Assembly: GCA_016936535.1 (NCBI GenBank)
Contig: JAFGXP010000048.1
Location: forward strand, 79,374-143,373
DNA from: Thiotrichales bacterium
Lineage (GTDB): Bacteria; Pseudomonadota; Gammaproteobacteria; Thiomicrospirales; Thiomicrospiraceae
Direction of reading: 5' to 3'
DNA: 64,000 nt
The notes under the pieces were generated by a model. It was not told where the DNA came from, ran no database searches, and was given only the letters and a program-made list of their open reading frames with translations. Below are positions 53,822 to 63,603 of this stretch, one piece after another. The translations under genes were made by a program, and so were the position numbers. Every line of letters begins with the position of its first letter. The first letter of the stretch is position 1.

Positions 53822-56800
53822 ATGCGTTTGGTGATTGATATGCAAGGCGCGCAAAGCGCAGAACGTCGCAAACGCGGAATTGGGCGCTATGCCTTATCCT
53901 TAACGGAGGCGCTACTGCAGCAGGCTGCCGAGCACGAGGTGATTCTGCTACTCAACGGTGCTTTTCCAGAAAGCATTCCCTTAATCAAAGCGCAATTTGA
54001 TGCCTATCTGCAGCCGCATCAGTATCGAGTCTGGTTTACCCATCACGATATCGCCGCCTTTAATCCAGAAAATGAGTTTCATCGTCAAGCCGCCGCCATG
54101 ATTCGCGAGCGCGTTATTCGTGAAATCAATCCCGACTGGGTGTTGATTACCAGTTTGTTTGAAGGCTTTATTGACAATACCGTCGTTACCCTTGCGACAG
54201 CACAGCCCACCGCAGTGGTGCTCTATGATTTAATTCCATTGATTTATCCCGAACACTACTTGAGTGTGCCGGAAAATCTCCGTTGGTATCAGAACCAGCT
54301 GGCCGAGTTAAAAAAAGCGGACCTTTTGTTAGCGATTTCGCACTCCTCTGCGCAAGAAGCCATTGATCATATTGATTTTCCTGCGCAAAAAGTAGCCACT
54401 GTTTCCTCGGCCGGTAGCGATTTTTTTCGCCCGATTGAAGTCACCGAACCGCAAAAAATCAAACTGCAAGAACAGTACAGTATTAGGCAGTCTTTTATCA
54501 TGTACACCGGTGGCAACGATTGGCGTAAAAACATCGAAGGTCTGGTGCGCGCTTATTGTTTGCTTAGCGCCGAATTGCAAAATAAATACTTACTCGTGAT
54601 TGTGTGCAAAATGTCCGTTACCGAGCAAAAGCGTTTTCGTGAGCTTGCCGAGCAACTCGGTACACAGCCCGAAAGGATTGTGTTTACCGGCTATGTGAGC
54701 GACGACGACTTACTGGCTTTGTACAACCTCGCTGAGTTGTTTGTGTTTCCAAGCTGGCACGAAGGCTTTGGGTTGCCAGTCTTAGAAGCCATGCAATGCA
54801 ATACGCCAACGATTGTTTCCAACTGCTCCAGTTTGCCAGAGGTGATGGATTACCCTGCCGCGCTGTTTGATCCATACGCGCTAAATGATATCGCGGCCAA
54901 AATCACTGAGGTGTTAACCAACACCGATTTCAAAGCAGAGTTAATCGCACACGGTCAGCAACAAGCCGCAAAATTCAGTTGGACAAAAACCGCTCAACTC
55001 ACCTTGGATGCACTGTGCACTGTGCACCTTGCCAAACCGGCCACGGGCTTGGAAGTCGTTTCGTCAGTTGCTAAACCCAAACTGGCTTACTTTTCGCCCC
55101 TGCCGCCCGCACAAAGTGGGATAAGCGATTACAGTGCCGAGCTGCTGCAAAATTTGGTGAACCACTATCAAATTGATTTAATTACCGATGCGGATACCTT
55201 AACCCACTCGGTATTACCAAGTGTTTGCCAAGTGATCACGCTGGCACAGTTTCAAGCGGATTATCTGCGCTACGATCGGGTACTCTATCACTTTGGCAAT
55301 TCACATTTTCATGAAGCCTATTTTGACCTTTTACGCCCTTATCCAGGTGTCGTGGTGTTACACGACTTTTATCTGTCTGGGCCGCAGGCGCTCAGTGAAA
55401 AGTTGGCTTTACGGCCAAACGCTTTTTATCATGCCTTGTATGAAAGTCATGGCTATCCGGCACTGCTGGAGCGCTTTGCGGGTGCCGATGAGCACAGCTT
55501 GATGATGAAATATCCGTGCAACTATCCGGTACTTGCGCAGGCGCTAGGGGTAATTGTGCACTCACACTATTCCAAGGAATTGGCTAGCGCGTGGTATGGC
55601 GCTTTCAAACCGCACTTTTTTCAGCAGATACCTTTGTTGCGTCAACCCGCCAATCTATTGGAAGCTAAAGCGAAAGCGATATTGAAGCGCCACTATGGTT
55701 TGCCTGCCGACAGTCTGGTCATTTGCAGTTTTGGTTTTTTAAATAAAACCAAGCTCAATCACCGTTTACTCGATGCCTTTTTAGCCTCTACACTGCGTTA
55801 TAACCCTAATGCTTACCTTATCTTTGTCGGCAAAAATCCACTCGACGAACACGGTAAAACACTGGTAGATAAAATAGAGGCTGCCAAATTGGGGGGGCGC
55901 ATTCAAATAACCGGTTGGACAGAAGCGCAAACCTATCACGACTATTTGCGCCTCAGTGATATAGCCGTGCAATTGCGTACCTTGTCGCGTGGCGAAACTT
56001 CTGCAGCGGTATTGGATTGCATGAACTACTCCATCCCGACCATTGTCAATGCCAATGGCAGTATGGCGGAGCTCAACCCACAAGCGGTTAAACTTTTGCC
56101 TGATAGGTTCACTGACGCGCAACTCATTCAAGCACTTGAAGACTTAGCTGGGGATGCTCTCTTGCGAGAAACGCTTAGCCAAGCTGCACAACAAGTCATC
56201 CAAACTCAACACAACCCTGTGGCGTGTGCCCAGCAGTATGCGCAAGCCATTGAAGAATTTTATGAACAGAATCCACCACTCTCACAATGGCTTTTGCCGG
56301 CTAAGCACGGGCTTACCTTATTCAGTGATGCCCAGCATCTGGCTCTTGCCGATGCGATTAGCCACAGTTTACCGCGCCGTCCTTCACAGCCCAGGCTGTT
56401 TCTGGACATCAGTGCTACACACAAACAGGACCATAAAACTGGAATTGAGCGGGTGGTCAAGGCACTGATTACCGAGTTGATTCGTGTTGATGGCTTAGCG
56501 CATCGAATCGAACCGGTTTATCTGGCGCAGCATGAAGGGGCTTGGCATTACCGCTATGCGCATGGGTTTACTTTAGGCTTATTTGGCCATGGCACCTCCC
56601 CGCTTGCCGAAACGGTTATCGACGCTCAGGCGGGTGATCATCTGGTGATTCTGGATATTTCCGGCACGCCATTGATTGAAGCGAGTCATGGCGGTTTATA
56701 CGCTTACTATCAAAATTTAGGGGTAGGGATTACCACGGTTTTGTACGATTTATTGCCGTTACAAATGCCTGAAGTGTTTCCACCGGCCTTTACCGCCATG

Positions 56801-57580
56801 TACCAAAACTGGCTGCAAGTTGCCGTCAAGACCGATCAAGTTTTAGCCATTTCATCAAGTGTTGCGCACGATTTTTCCGCTTGGCAAAACGCGCAAATCC
56901 CCAAGCTTGCAGGTGCGAAGGCCCCGCAAATTGACAGCTGGCATTTGGGCGCGAATGCGCTTGAGAAATCGGCTTCAGTGAGCTCTGTTTCTGTGCCAAA
57001 CGCTTTGTCATGGCCGCCTGGACTGACCTTTTTAATGGTTGGCACCATTGAACCCCGTAAAGGCCATTTGCAAGTTTTGCAGGCGTTCGATTTATTGTGG
57101 CAGGCGGGCGAGGCAGTGAATCTGGTGATTGTTGGGCGAGAAGGTTGGCGTGAGGCGGCGGTTTCCCAAAAACGGAATTTACCGCAAATTATTCAAACGC
57201 TGAGTCAACATCCGCAACGCAACCAACGCTTTTTTTGGTTAGAAAATGCCGATGACACCCTATTGCATTCACTTTATCAGCAGGCCGATGCACTGATTTT
57301 TGCCTCCTATGGCGAAGGCTTTGGTTTACCTCTTATTGAGGCTGCACAACATGGTTTACCGATTATTGCCCGCGATCTTAAGGTGTTTCGTGAAGTTGCA
57401 GGAGATGCTGCCTTTTATTTTAGCGATCATCAAGAAGCAGAGCCTCTCTGTCTGGCGCTCCAAGAATGGATGATGCTTTTTCAACAACAACAGCATCCAC
57501 TTTCAGAAGGGTTGCATTATTTAAGTTGGTCACAAAGTGCTTTGCAGTTTTATCACCGCCTGCGTCTCTCAAACGCTTAG
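53822..57580 (+). CDS. Three-domain glycosyltransferase for O-polysaccharide
   Basis: A 1252-residue protein with three GT-B modules. Module 1 (about 1-400) begins MRLVIDMQGAQSAERRKRGIGRYA and has HEGFGLPVLEAM (near 312). Module 2 (about 415-805) begins LAYFSPLPPAQSGISDYSAELL and has RGETSAAVLDCMN (near 723), where Asp replaces the second Glu of the EX7E motif. Module 3 (about 855-1252) begins LFLDISATHKQDHKTGIERVV and has YGEGFGLPLIEAA (near 1163) and FLMVGTIEPRKGH. Fused polymerising transferases of this kind (compare WbdA) build repeat units with several linkages. It sits between the methyltransferase and gmd; the sugar is probably D-rhamnose. Confidence 0.9.
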   Translation: MRLVIDMQGAQSAERRKRGIGRYALSLTEALLQQAAEHEVILLLNGAFPESIPLIKAQFDAYLQPHQYRVWFTHHDIAAFNPENEFHRQAAAMIRERVIREINPDWVLITSLFEGFIDNTVVTLATAQPTAVVLYDLIPLIYPEHYLSVPENLRWYQNQLAELKKADLLLAISHSSAQEAIDHIDFPAQKVATVSSAGSDFFRPIEVTEPQKIKLQEQYSIRQSFIMYTGGNDWRKNIEGLVRAYCLLSAELQNKYLLVIVCKMSVTEQKRFRELAEQLGTQPERIVFTGYVSDDDLLALYNLAELFVFPSWHEGFGLPVLEAMQCNTPTIVSNCSSLPEVMDYPAALFDPYALNDIAAKITEVLTNTDFKAELIAHGQQQAAKFSWTKTAQLTLDALCTVHLAKPATGLEVVSSVAKPKLAYFSPLPPAQSGISDYSAELLQNLVNHYQIDLITDADTLTHSVLPSVCQVITLAQFQADYLRYDRVLYHFGNSHFHEAYFDLLRPYPGVVVLHDFYLSGPQALSEKLALRPNAFYHALYESHGYPALLERFAGADEHSLMMKYPCNYPVLAQALGVIVHSHYSKELASAWYGAFKPHFFQQIPLLRQPANLLEAKAKAILKRHYGLPADSLVICSFGFLNKTKLNHRLLDAFLASTLRYNPNAYLIFVGKNPLDEHGKTLVDKIEAAKLGGRIQITGWTEAQTYHDYLRLSDIAVQLRTLSRGETSAAVLDCMNYSIPTIVNANGSMAELNPQAVKLLPDRFTDAQLIQALEDLAGDALLRETLSQAAQQVIQTQHNPVACAQQYAQAIEEFYEQNPPLSQWLLPAKHGLTLFSDAQHLALADAISHSLPRRPSQPRLFLDISATHKQDHKTGIERVVKALITELIRVDGLAHRIEPVYLAQHEGAWHYRYAHGFTLGLFGHGTSPLAETVIDAQAGDHLVILDISGTPLIEASHGGLYAYYQNLGVGITTVLYDLLPLQMPEVFPPAFTAMYQNWLQVAVKTDQVLAISSSVAHDFSAWQNAQIPKLAGAKAPQIDSWHLGANALEKSASVSSVSVPNALSWPPGLTFLMVGTIEPRKGHLQVLQAFDLLWQAGEAVNLVIVGREGWREAAVSQKRNLPQIIQTLSQHPQRNQRFFWLENADDTLLHSLYQQADALIFASYGEGFGLPLIEAAQHGLPIIARDLKVFREVAGDAAFYFSDHQEAEPLCLALQEWMMLFQQQQHPLSEGLHYLSWSQSALQFYHRLRLSNA

Positions 57581-57639
57581 TTAAAATCCTTACCAAATTG
57601 AGGTAAAATACCGCACATTTAATGGCGTAATATTACTGA

Positions 57640-58683
<1,044 letters not shown>

Positions 58684-59559
58684 ATGAATAAGCGCGTGTT
58701 AATCACCGGGAGCAATGGCTTTACAGGCAAGCATCTTAGTGAACACCTAACAAGAAATGGCTACCAACTCTTGTCATTACAGGCCGATATAACCGACTTC
58801 TCCCTGCTCAATACCGAGCTGCAAGGTTTCGCGAGCGAACAGCCAATTGACTATGTCATTCATCTTGCCGCCATCAGCTTTGTGGCGCACACCGAGAGTT
58901 TGGCGTTTTACCAAGTCAACCTTCTAGGCAGTGAAAACTTAATTAAAGCACTCTGCCAGCTAAAATCACCTCCTAAAAAAGTGATTTTAGCCAGTTCAGC
59001 GGCGGTTTACGGCAGTGAGCAAAGCGCCGAACTGCTTGATGAATCGCTCTGTCCGCGACCGCAAAATCACTATGGTTTTGCCAAGCTAGCGATGGAGCAT
59101 CTCGCACAAACCTATCGTAACCAACTGCCGATTCTGATTACCCGGCCTTTTAACTACACCGGAGTGGGGCAAGCCCAAAACTTTATCATCCCCAAATTGA
59201 TTCATCATTTTGCGCAAAAAACCGAAGTGATTCGCTTAGGCAACCTTGAGGTGTGGCGCGAATTTAACGATGTGGCCGACGTGTGTCTTTGGTATCAACA
59301 ACTGCTGGAAAATCCGCACGCGCTCGGGGTGGTTAACCTTTGCAGCCAACGTCTAATTGCCTTGCAAGAGGTTGTCGCCCAGCTAAGTGGTTTAACAGGT
59401 CATCACCCACATATTGAAGTCGATCCAGCCTTGGTTCGCGCCAATGAGCTGCCACGTTTGGGCGGCAGTGCCCAGCGGCTTCAACAATGGGTTGCGCTCA
59501 GTGCACCTCGGCCACTCAAGCAAACCTTACAAACGATGCTGCAAGCGGCCCTAAAATAG
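58684..59559 (+). CDS. rmd: GDP-4-keto-6-deoxy-D-mannose reductase (D-rhamnose forming), probable
   Basis: An extended short-chain dehydrogenase of 291 residues. The Rossmann motif is VLITGSNGFTGKHLSEHL (4-21), and the catalytic Ser and Tyr-Lys are in ASSAAVYGS (near 103) and HYGFAKLAMEHL (near 140). RPFNYTGVGQAQNFIIPKL is common in RMD-type reductases. With gmd directly before it and no fcl-type epimerase features recognised, GDP-D-rhamnose is the likely product, as in the Pseudomonas common antigen pathway. GDP-fucose synthesis is a less likely alternative; the symbol is therefore tentative. Confidence 0.78.
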   Translation: MNKRVLITGSNGFTGKHLSEHLTRNGYQLLSLQADITDFSLLNTELQGFASEQPIDYVIHLAAISFVAHTESLAFYQVNLLGSENLIKALCQLKSPPKKVILASSAAVYGSEQSAELLDESLCPRPQNHYGFAKLAMEHLAQTYRNQLPILITRPFNYTGVGQAQNFIIPKLIHHFAQKTEVIRLGNLEVWREFNDVADVCLWYQQLLENPHALGVVNLCSQRLIALQEVVAQLSGLTGHHPHIEVDPALVRANELPRLGGSAQRLQQWVALSAPRPLKQTLQTMLQAALK

Positions 59560-59569
59560 CCCTAAAATA
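59548..59569. repeat. 11-base tandem repeat bridging two convergent stop codons
   Basis: GCCCTAAAATA occurs twice in direct succession (59548-59558, 59559-59569). The rmd stop TAG (59557-59559) spans the junction, and the stop of the minus-strand gene (59564-59562) lies in the second copy. No terminator hairpin separates the genes. Confidence 0.8.
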
Positions 59570-60653
59570 ATCGAGCCCAGCTGAGGGCAACGGTGTGGTT
59601 TTGCCAGCTGTTTAAATCAATTTTGTGGTCTTTATCATCGTATTGCAGTTTGAGACTTAGGCGCTGTTCGCTGGTCTGATAAAGCGCGTATTCCAGGCTC
59701 AAACTGTGCCAGTGATAGGTATCATGTTTTTGTTGATAAAAAAACGGGTTATAGGCCTCACGGTCACGGCCATATTCAAATTGATAAGTGAGGCGCAGGG
59801 CGTTTTGCAGTAATTGATAACGAAAACGAAGGCTGTCATTAATCCCGCCAGCGCGGGTTTCTAAGGGTTGATCCCAACCCAAGCTAACCGAAAATTGCTG
59901 CATACTGTTGCCGATTGGCAACAGACTCGATACCCCAAAGTTAGCCACTTGTCGATCATTTTGCCGACGTAGCGCCCAATCAAACGGCTGGTATTGGCCA
60001 CTATACAAAACCCCATTTAAATTACGACTGTTCTCATAACGATACAGGGTAAGGCTTTGCGTTTGCCAGCGTAAACTAGTGCGTAACAACAGGCTGCTTT
60101 TAAGATCCGGCGCTTGGTATTGCGTGGTTTCTAAGGCGGTAGAGAGCATCCAGTTTTGATTTTCTGGCAGATAATGATGCAGCAGGGTGGCAGTGCCAAA
60201 CGCGCTTTCACGCTGCTGTGTCTGCGAGTCCAAGTTCAAAAAAAAGGCCTCTCCGTTATCAAGAGAAAAGCTTAAAAAATCCAGCTCAGTGCCTCGATTC
60301 GCATTCGTTTCATAACCGCCTTCGAGCACCCACATCCATTTTTGCGTGTCGGCTGTTTGTGCCTGAGCGAAAGCAGTTAGCTGCTGCACTAAGCTTTGTA
60401 CCTCCTTTTGCAGAGGTTCCGGCAAGTTTGGCCACGTTTGTTCAATCAGCTGTAAATAGGCTTGTGCCGAAGCCAGATCACCGCTTTGAGCATAAGCTTG
60501 AGCCAAAGCCAAATAAAGCTCGGCGCTTTCGCCTTCGGTAAATAACCGTTGTTCCAGTTGATTAATTTGCTGCAAACTCGCGGCGGCCGGTAAGCTTAAG
60601 CCCCAGCCAAGACAGACCGAGCTTAGGAAACCAACGTATATAAACTGACGCAT
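59562..60653 (-). CDS. TPR and outer-membrane beta-barrel protein
   Basis: A 363-residue exported protein with a signal peptide ending near LPAAASLQ (about 25). A short TPR region follows (about 30-100, ESAELYLALAQAYAQSGDLASAQAYLQ). From about 115 to the end the chain alternates polar and hydrophobic residues in many amphipathic strands and finishes in Trp-Ala-Arg-Leu-Phe, the C-terminal aromatic signal of outer-membrane barrels. The layout is like the SLAM/DUF560 group but I cannot confirm that. The start overlaps the cyclase gene by 31 bases (AAGGA upstream), so it is the last gene of the Crp-FecR-cyclase operon. Confidence 0.75.
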   Translation of the reverse strand: MRQFIYVGFLSSVCLGWGLSLPAAASLQQINQLEQRLFTEGESAELYLALAQAYAQSGDLASAQAYLQLIEQTWPNLPEPLQKEVQSLVQQLTAFAQAQTADTQKWMWVLEGGYETNANRGTELDFLSFSLDNGEAFFLNLDSQTQQRESAFGTATLLHHYLPENQNWMLSTALETTQYQAPDLKSSLLLRTSLRWQTQSLTLYRYENSRNLNGVLYSGQYQPFDWALRRQNDRQVANFGVSSLLPIGNSMQQFSVSLGWDQPLETRAGGINDSLRFRYQLLQNALRLTYQFEYGRDREAYNPFFYQQKHDTYHWHSLSLEYALYQTSEQRLSLKLQYDDKDHKIDLNSWQNHTVALSWARLF

Positions 60654-62446
60654 TGCTGTTTTCCTTTTAATAAACGATCATCCACCCATTGCGTTACAAC
60701 ACCGGCCTCAATAGTGGTTTGTTTAGACAATAAAATACTATGGCCATAGACGCGTGTTTGGCGTTCAATCCGCGCCGCAATATTAACCGTATCGCCCAAA
60801 GCGCTGTACGCATGGCGAAAATCCGAGCCCATATTGCCAACAATCGCTTCGCCGGTATGAATGCCAATCCCAAAACCGATGTTCGGGAACTGAGATGCCA
60901 TTTTTCGGCGCATTTCAATGGCTGCCAAAACCGCATTTTGTGCCTGATTGTTATCCGCCAACGGCGCGCCCCAAAACGCCATAATCGAATCGCCCATATA
61001 TTTATCAATGGTGCCTTGATGCTGCAAAATAATCGACGTAAGCGTATTGAAAATGGATCGAGTCAGCTGCGTGAGTTGCTGAGGATCACTGTTTTCGGCC
61101 AGTTCGGTAAACGCCACGAGATCAACGAACATCACCGTGATTTTACGTCGTTCGCCCTGTTCTAAATGCTCAAATTCACCGGCAATCAGCTGTTGCAATA
61201 CGCTGGGCGGCACATAAGGTTTAAACATCGCCTCAATCTGCTGGCTGCGTTGCGCATGATATTGATACCGTTGAAAAATCAACCAACTGAACTGTCCCGT
61301 AAACAGCAGCAGCCAAGGGCTAAAATCCCAATCCACACCCAAAGCCACAAATTGCCAGACATTTGCCAGCCCCAGCGCCAGCAAACTTAGACTCATCAGT
61401 AAAAACAAGGTAAACGAGCGCAAACGGTGCGCAAACAACAGTAAAACCAAGGTCCACAAACTAAACCCCAGCGCCGTTAATTCCATGCTTAAAGCGGGGG
61501 GCTGAATCCAACGTTGGCTCAGAGCCGCATTCAACAGATAGGCCTGTAAATACACACTGGGCAGCTGATTGGCTTGCGGCGTAGAAACATCATCACGAAT
61601 CCCAACGGCCGTTGCACCAACCAACACCAAGGCATTAGCTAACAGACTAGGCGGCGCGGTACCTTCTAAAATGGCCTTAGCCGATACCACTGGAATTTGT
61701 TCTAACGGAAAATCATAAGGAATGGCAACCGAGCCTTGCACCGAATCGTTTGGCAGCAGTGCCAGCCAGTCGGTTGAATCTTGCTTGGCATCCATTAAAC
61801 CGTAGAGCATGGCCAAAGTCAGTTGCGGATAGAGTTGATTTTCTGCGCGAATAAACAGAGGCACGCGCCGAATTTTGCCATCGCTGTCTAAATCGGCATT
61901 TAAGTGGCCAACCAAATTGGGGCTGCCGGCCAGTTCTTGAAACACACCCACCCAGCCCTTAGCAGCCAAGCTGGGCATGGTATTTTGTTGCATCCAAGCG
62001 GCAATGGCGTCAGGCGCAATCCCTTGGCCCAAGTAGCCAGAGTAAAGTCGCTCATGCAAATTAAACGCCACCGCGGGGGTAATCGGTTGTTTGGCCAACA
62101 GGTCGGCTAAGGCTCGGTCTTGTGGCAAGTTGCCGTTTTCGGGTAACAAAAAATTTAACCCAACCGCACTGCTTTGGTAGTCTTCCACCAAGCGGCTTAA
62201 CAGCGTTTGCAGCTGCGCACGCGGCCAAGGCCAATGCCCAACCGTTTGTAAACTGGCATCATCAATCGCCACAATGACAATCGGTGCAGAAAATTGACCT
62301 TCGCTGCTGCGCAGCGACACCTTAAAATCGTATAGCGCTTGCTGCAAGGGCGGCAGCTGCAAGCTAAAAGCCAACAGTGCCAAGCCAATCAACACCAACT
62401 TACTTTTTAATCCACGCACTGCTGCCCAGCACCTTCTGATTCTCAT
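60623..62446 (-). CDS. CHASE2-domain adenylate/guanylate cyclase
   Basis: A 607-residue membrane sensor. A first membrane helix (about 16-32) is followed by a periplasmic CHASE2 domain (about 33-320, with IVAIDDASLQTVGHWPWPRAQL), three membrane helices (about 325-395) and a class III cyclase domain (about 425-600). Metal-binding Asp residues are in KITVMFVDLVAFTEL and DKYMGDSIMAFWGAP, and the late Asn/Arg in GDTVNIAARIERQTR complete the active site. It should make cAMP or cGMP; the adjacent Crp-type gene favours cAMP. ATG 62446 overlaps fecR by 47 bases; GTG 62419 with AAGGTG upstream is an alternative start. Confidence 0.9.
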   Translation of the reverse strand: MRIRRCWAAVRGLKSKLVLIGLALLAFSLQLPPLQQALYDFKVSLRSSEGQFSAPIVIVAIDDASLQTVGHWPWPRAQLQTLLSRLVEDYQSSAVGLNFLLPENGNLPQDRALADLLAKQPITPAVAFNLHERLYSGYLGQGIAPDAIAAWMQQNTMPSLAAKGWVGVFQELAGSPNLVGHLNADLDSDGKIRRVPLFIRAENQLYPQLTLAMLYGLMDAKQDSTDWLALLPNDSVQGSVAIPYDFPLEQIPVVSAKAILEGTAPPSLLANALVLVGATAVGIRDDVSTPQANQLPSVYLQAYLLNAALSQRWIQPPALSMELTALGFSLWTLVLLLFAHRLRSFTLFLLMSLSLLALGLANVWQFVALGVDWDFSPWLLLFTGQFSWLIFQRYQYHAQRSQQIEAMFKPYVPPSVLQQLIAGEFEHLEQGERRKITVMFVDLVAFTELAENSDPQQLTQLTRSIFNTLTSIILQHQGTIDKYMGDSIMAFWGAPLADNNQAQNAVLAAIEMRRKMASQFPNIGFGIGIHTGEAIVGNMGSDFRHAYSALGDTVNIAARIERQTRVYGHSILLSKQTTIEAGVVTQWVDDRLLKGKQQCVSLYTLVS

Positions 62447-63581
62447 TTAAGGTTTTTTCAAACAACAAACCTGCCTGCGTCAAGTCACGATTTAACGCGC
62501 CTGAGATACTGGAGTTGCCATCGCTAAACCGCAAAAAACCAATGTTATCGAGCGTACCGGTACCATTTAACTGGGTTTGCAAAAGGCTAGAGCTAACGGT
62601 AAAGGCGGCGTGAAAGCTGCGCTCACTCAAGTTGACTGAAAAACTCGGGTTAGACAACTGGGCGCTTTCCACTTGATTTTCGACCACACTAAATGCCTGA
62701 TAGCGATCCAAGCGAAAATCAAGCTGCCCAGTTTTGGGTAGTTGTGGGTCTTTGTCGGGCAGAAACAACCCAAAAAATTGATTAATCGACACCACGCGCC
62801 AATCGGAAGTTAAATAGGGCGTCATCGGAATAAACAAACGGCCAAGAATGGGCTGATAACTGCGCCAATGTCCCCAGCCGATTTCCGGCGTTTGGCTGTT
62901 ATTAGGATTAACCGGTAACAGAGTATCATCGTCTAAAAAGAGCGCTTTTTGGTTGCCATCACTTAAATACAAATCAGGATTTTGCAACGCGTTGTCTAAG
63001 TCCATTAAGAGCGCGCGCTCGCGTTGATTACGAATTTCAAGCACGTGCGAATCGCCCTCAACCAGCTCAACCAGCTCGGGCGAATGACACACCCCAAAAT
63101 CTTCGGCACGACAGGTTTCCCCAAAAGGCGAAATCCCCACGCCTCCCGCATTAACAAAAACCTGAGTCCGTTGTGCCGTAGTCGAAACCGTATAATCGGT
63201 GCCACGAATGCCGATGGCCGAAATGGGCGTATTCATCCTAAACCCTTCTTTGTTTTGCTTACCGGCTTCCCCGCTAATACTGCGCGCGACCCCTTTTTCC
63301 AAAAATAACTTAACGCGGTTATTTTCTGGATTTTCTGGATCATAGCGATAGGTTTCCACCGTCAACACCGTGTTGGGACGCAAGCTGAGTTTTGCCCCAT
63401 CAATAAAACGAATATGCACATGGCCGTTATTACCGGTAGTAATGGTTTGGCCTACCTCAATCAACTGCCCTTTTTTTACCGAAGTGTCGCCCACAGAAAA
63501 GGCCACCACCCCGGCTTCGGCCAACACCGAATAAGAAGTTAGCCACAGCAGTAAAAACAGCGATACTCTAAAATGCAACAT
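62400..63581 (-). CDS. Periplasmic FecR-domain protein
   Basis: From ATG 63581 (AGGGA upstream; GTG 63602 is an alternative) the product has 393 residues with a signal peptide ending at SVLAEA. The FecR domain covers about 35-140 (VKKGQLIEVGQTITTGNNGHVHIRFIDGAKLSLRPNTVL and NTPISAIGIRGTDYTV). The remaining 250 residues are of unknown fold. Two cysteines in GETCRAEDFGVCHSPE may form a disulfide. This is not the FecIR iron-sigma setting: no sigma factor or receptor is present. It lies between the Crp gene and the CHASE2 cyclase, suggesting it feeds periplasmic signals to the cyclase. Confidence 0.85.
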   Translation of the reverse strand: MLHFRVSLFLLLWLTSYSVLAEAGVVAFSVGDTSVKKGQLIEVGQTITTGNNGHVHIRFIDGAKLSLRPNTVLTVETYRYDPENPENNRVKLFLEKGVARSISGEAGKQNKEGFRMNTPISAIGIRGTDYTVSTTAQRTQVFVNAGGVGISPFGETCRAEDFGVCHSPELVELVEGDSHVLEIRNQRERALLMDLDNALQNPDLYLSDGNQKALFLDDDTLLPVNPNNSQTPEIGWGHWRSYQPILGRLFIPMTPYLTSDWRVVSINQFFGLFLPDKDPQLPKTGQLDFRLDRYQAFSVVENQVESAQLSNPSFSVNLSERSFHAAFTVSSSLLQTQLNGTGTLDNIGFLRFSDGNSSISGALNRDLTQAGLLFEKTLNENQKVLGSSAWIKK

Positions 63582-63603
63582 CGGCTTAATCCCTACCCAC
63601 ACC

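Noticed and set aside
62400..63581. FecR as part of an iron-uptake sigma factor system
   Set aside because: No extracytoplasmic sigma factor or TonB receptor is adjacent; the neighbours are a cyclase and a Crp-type regulator.
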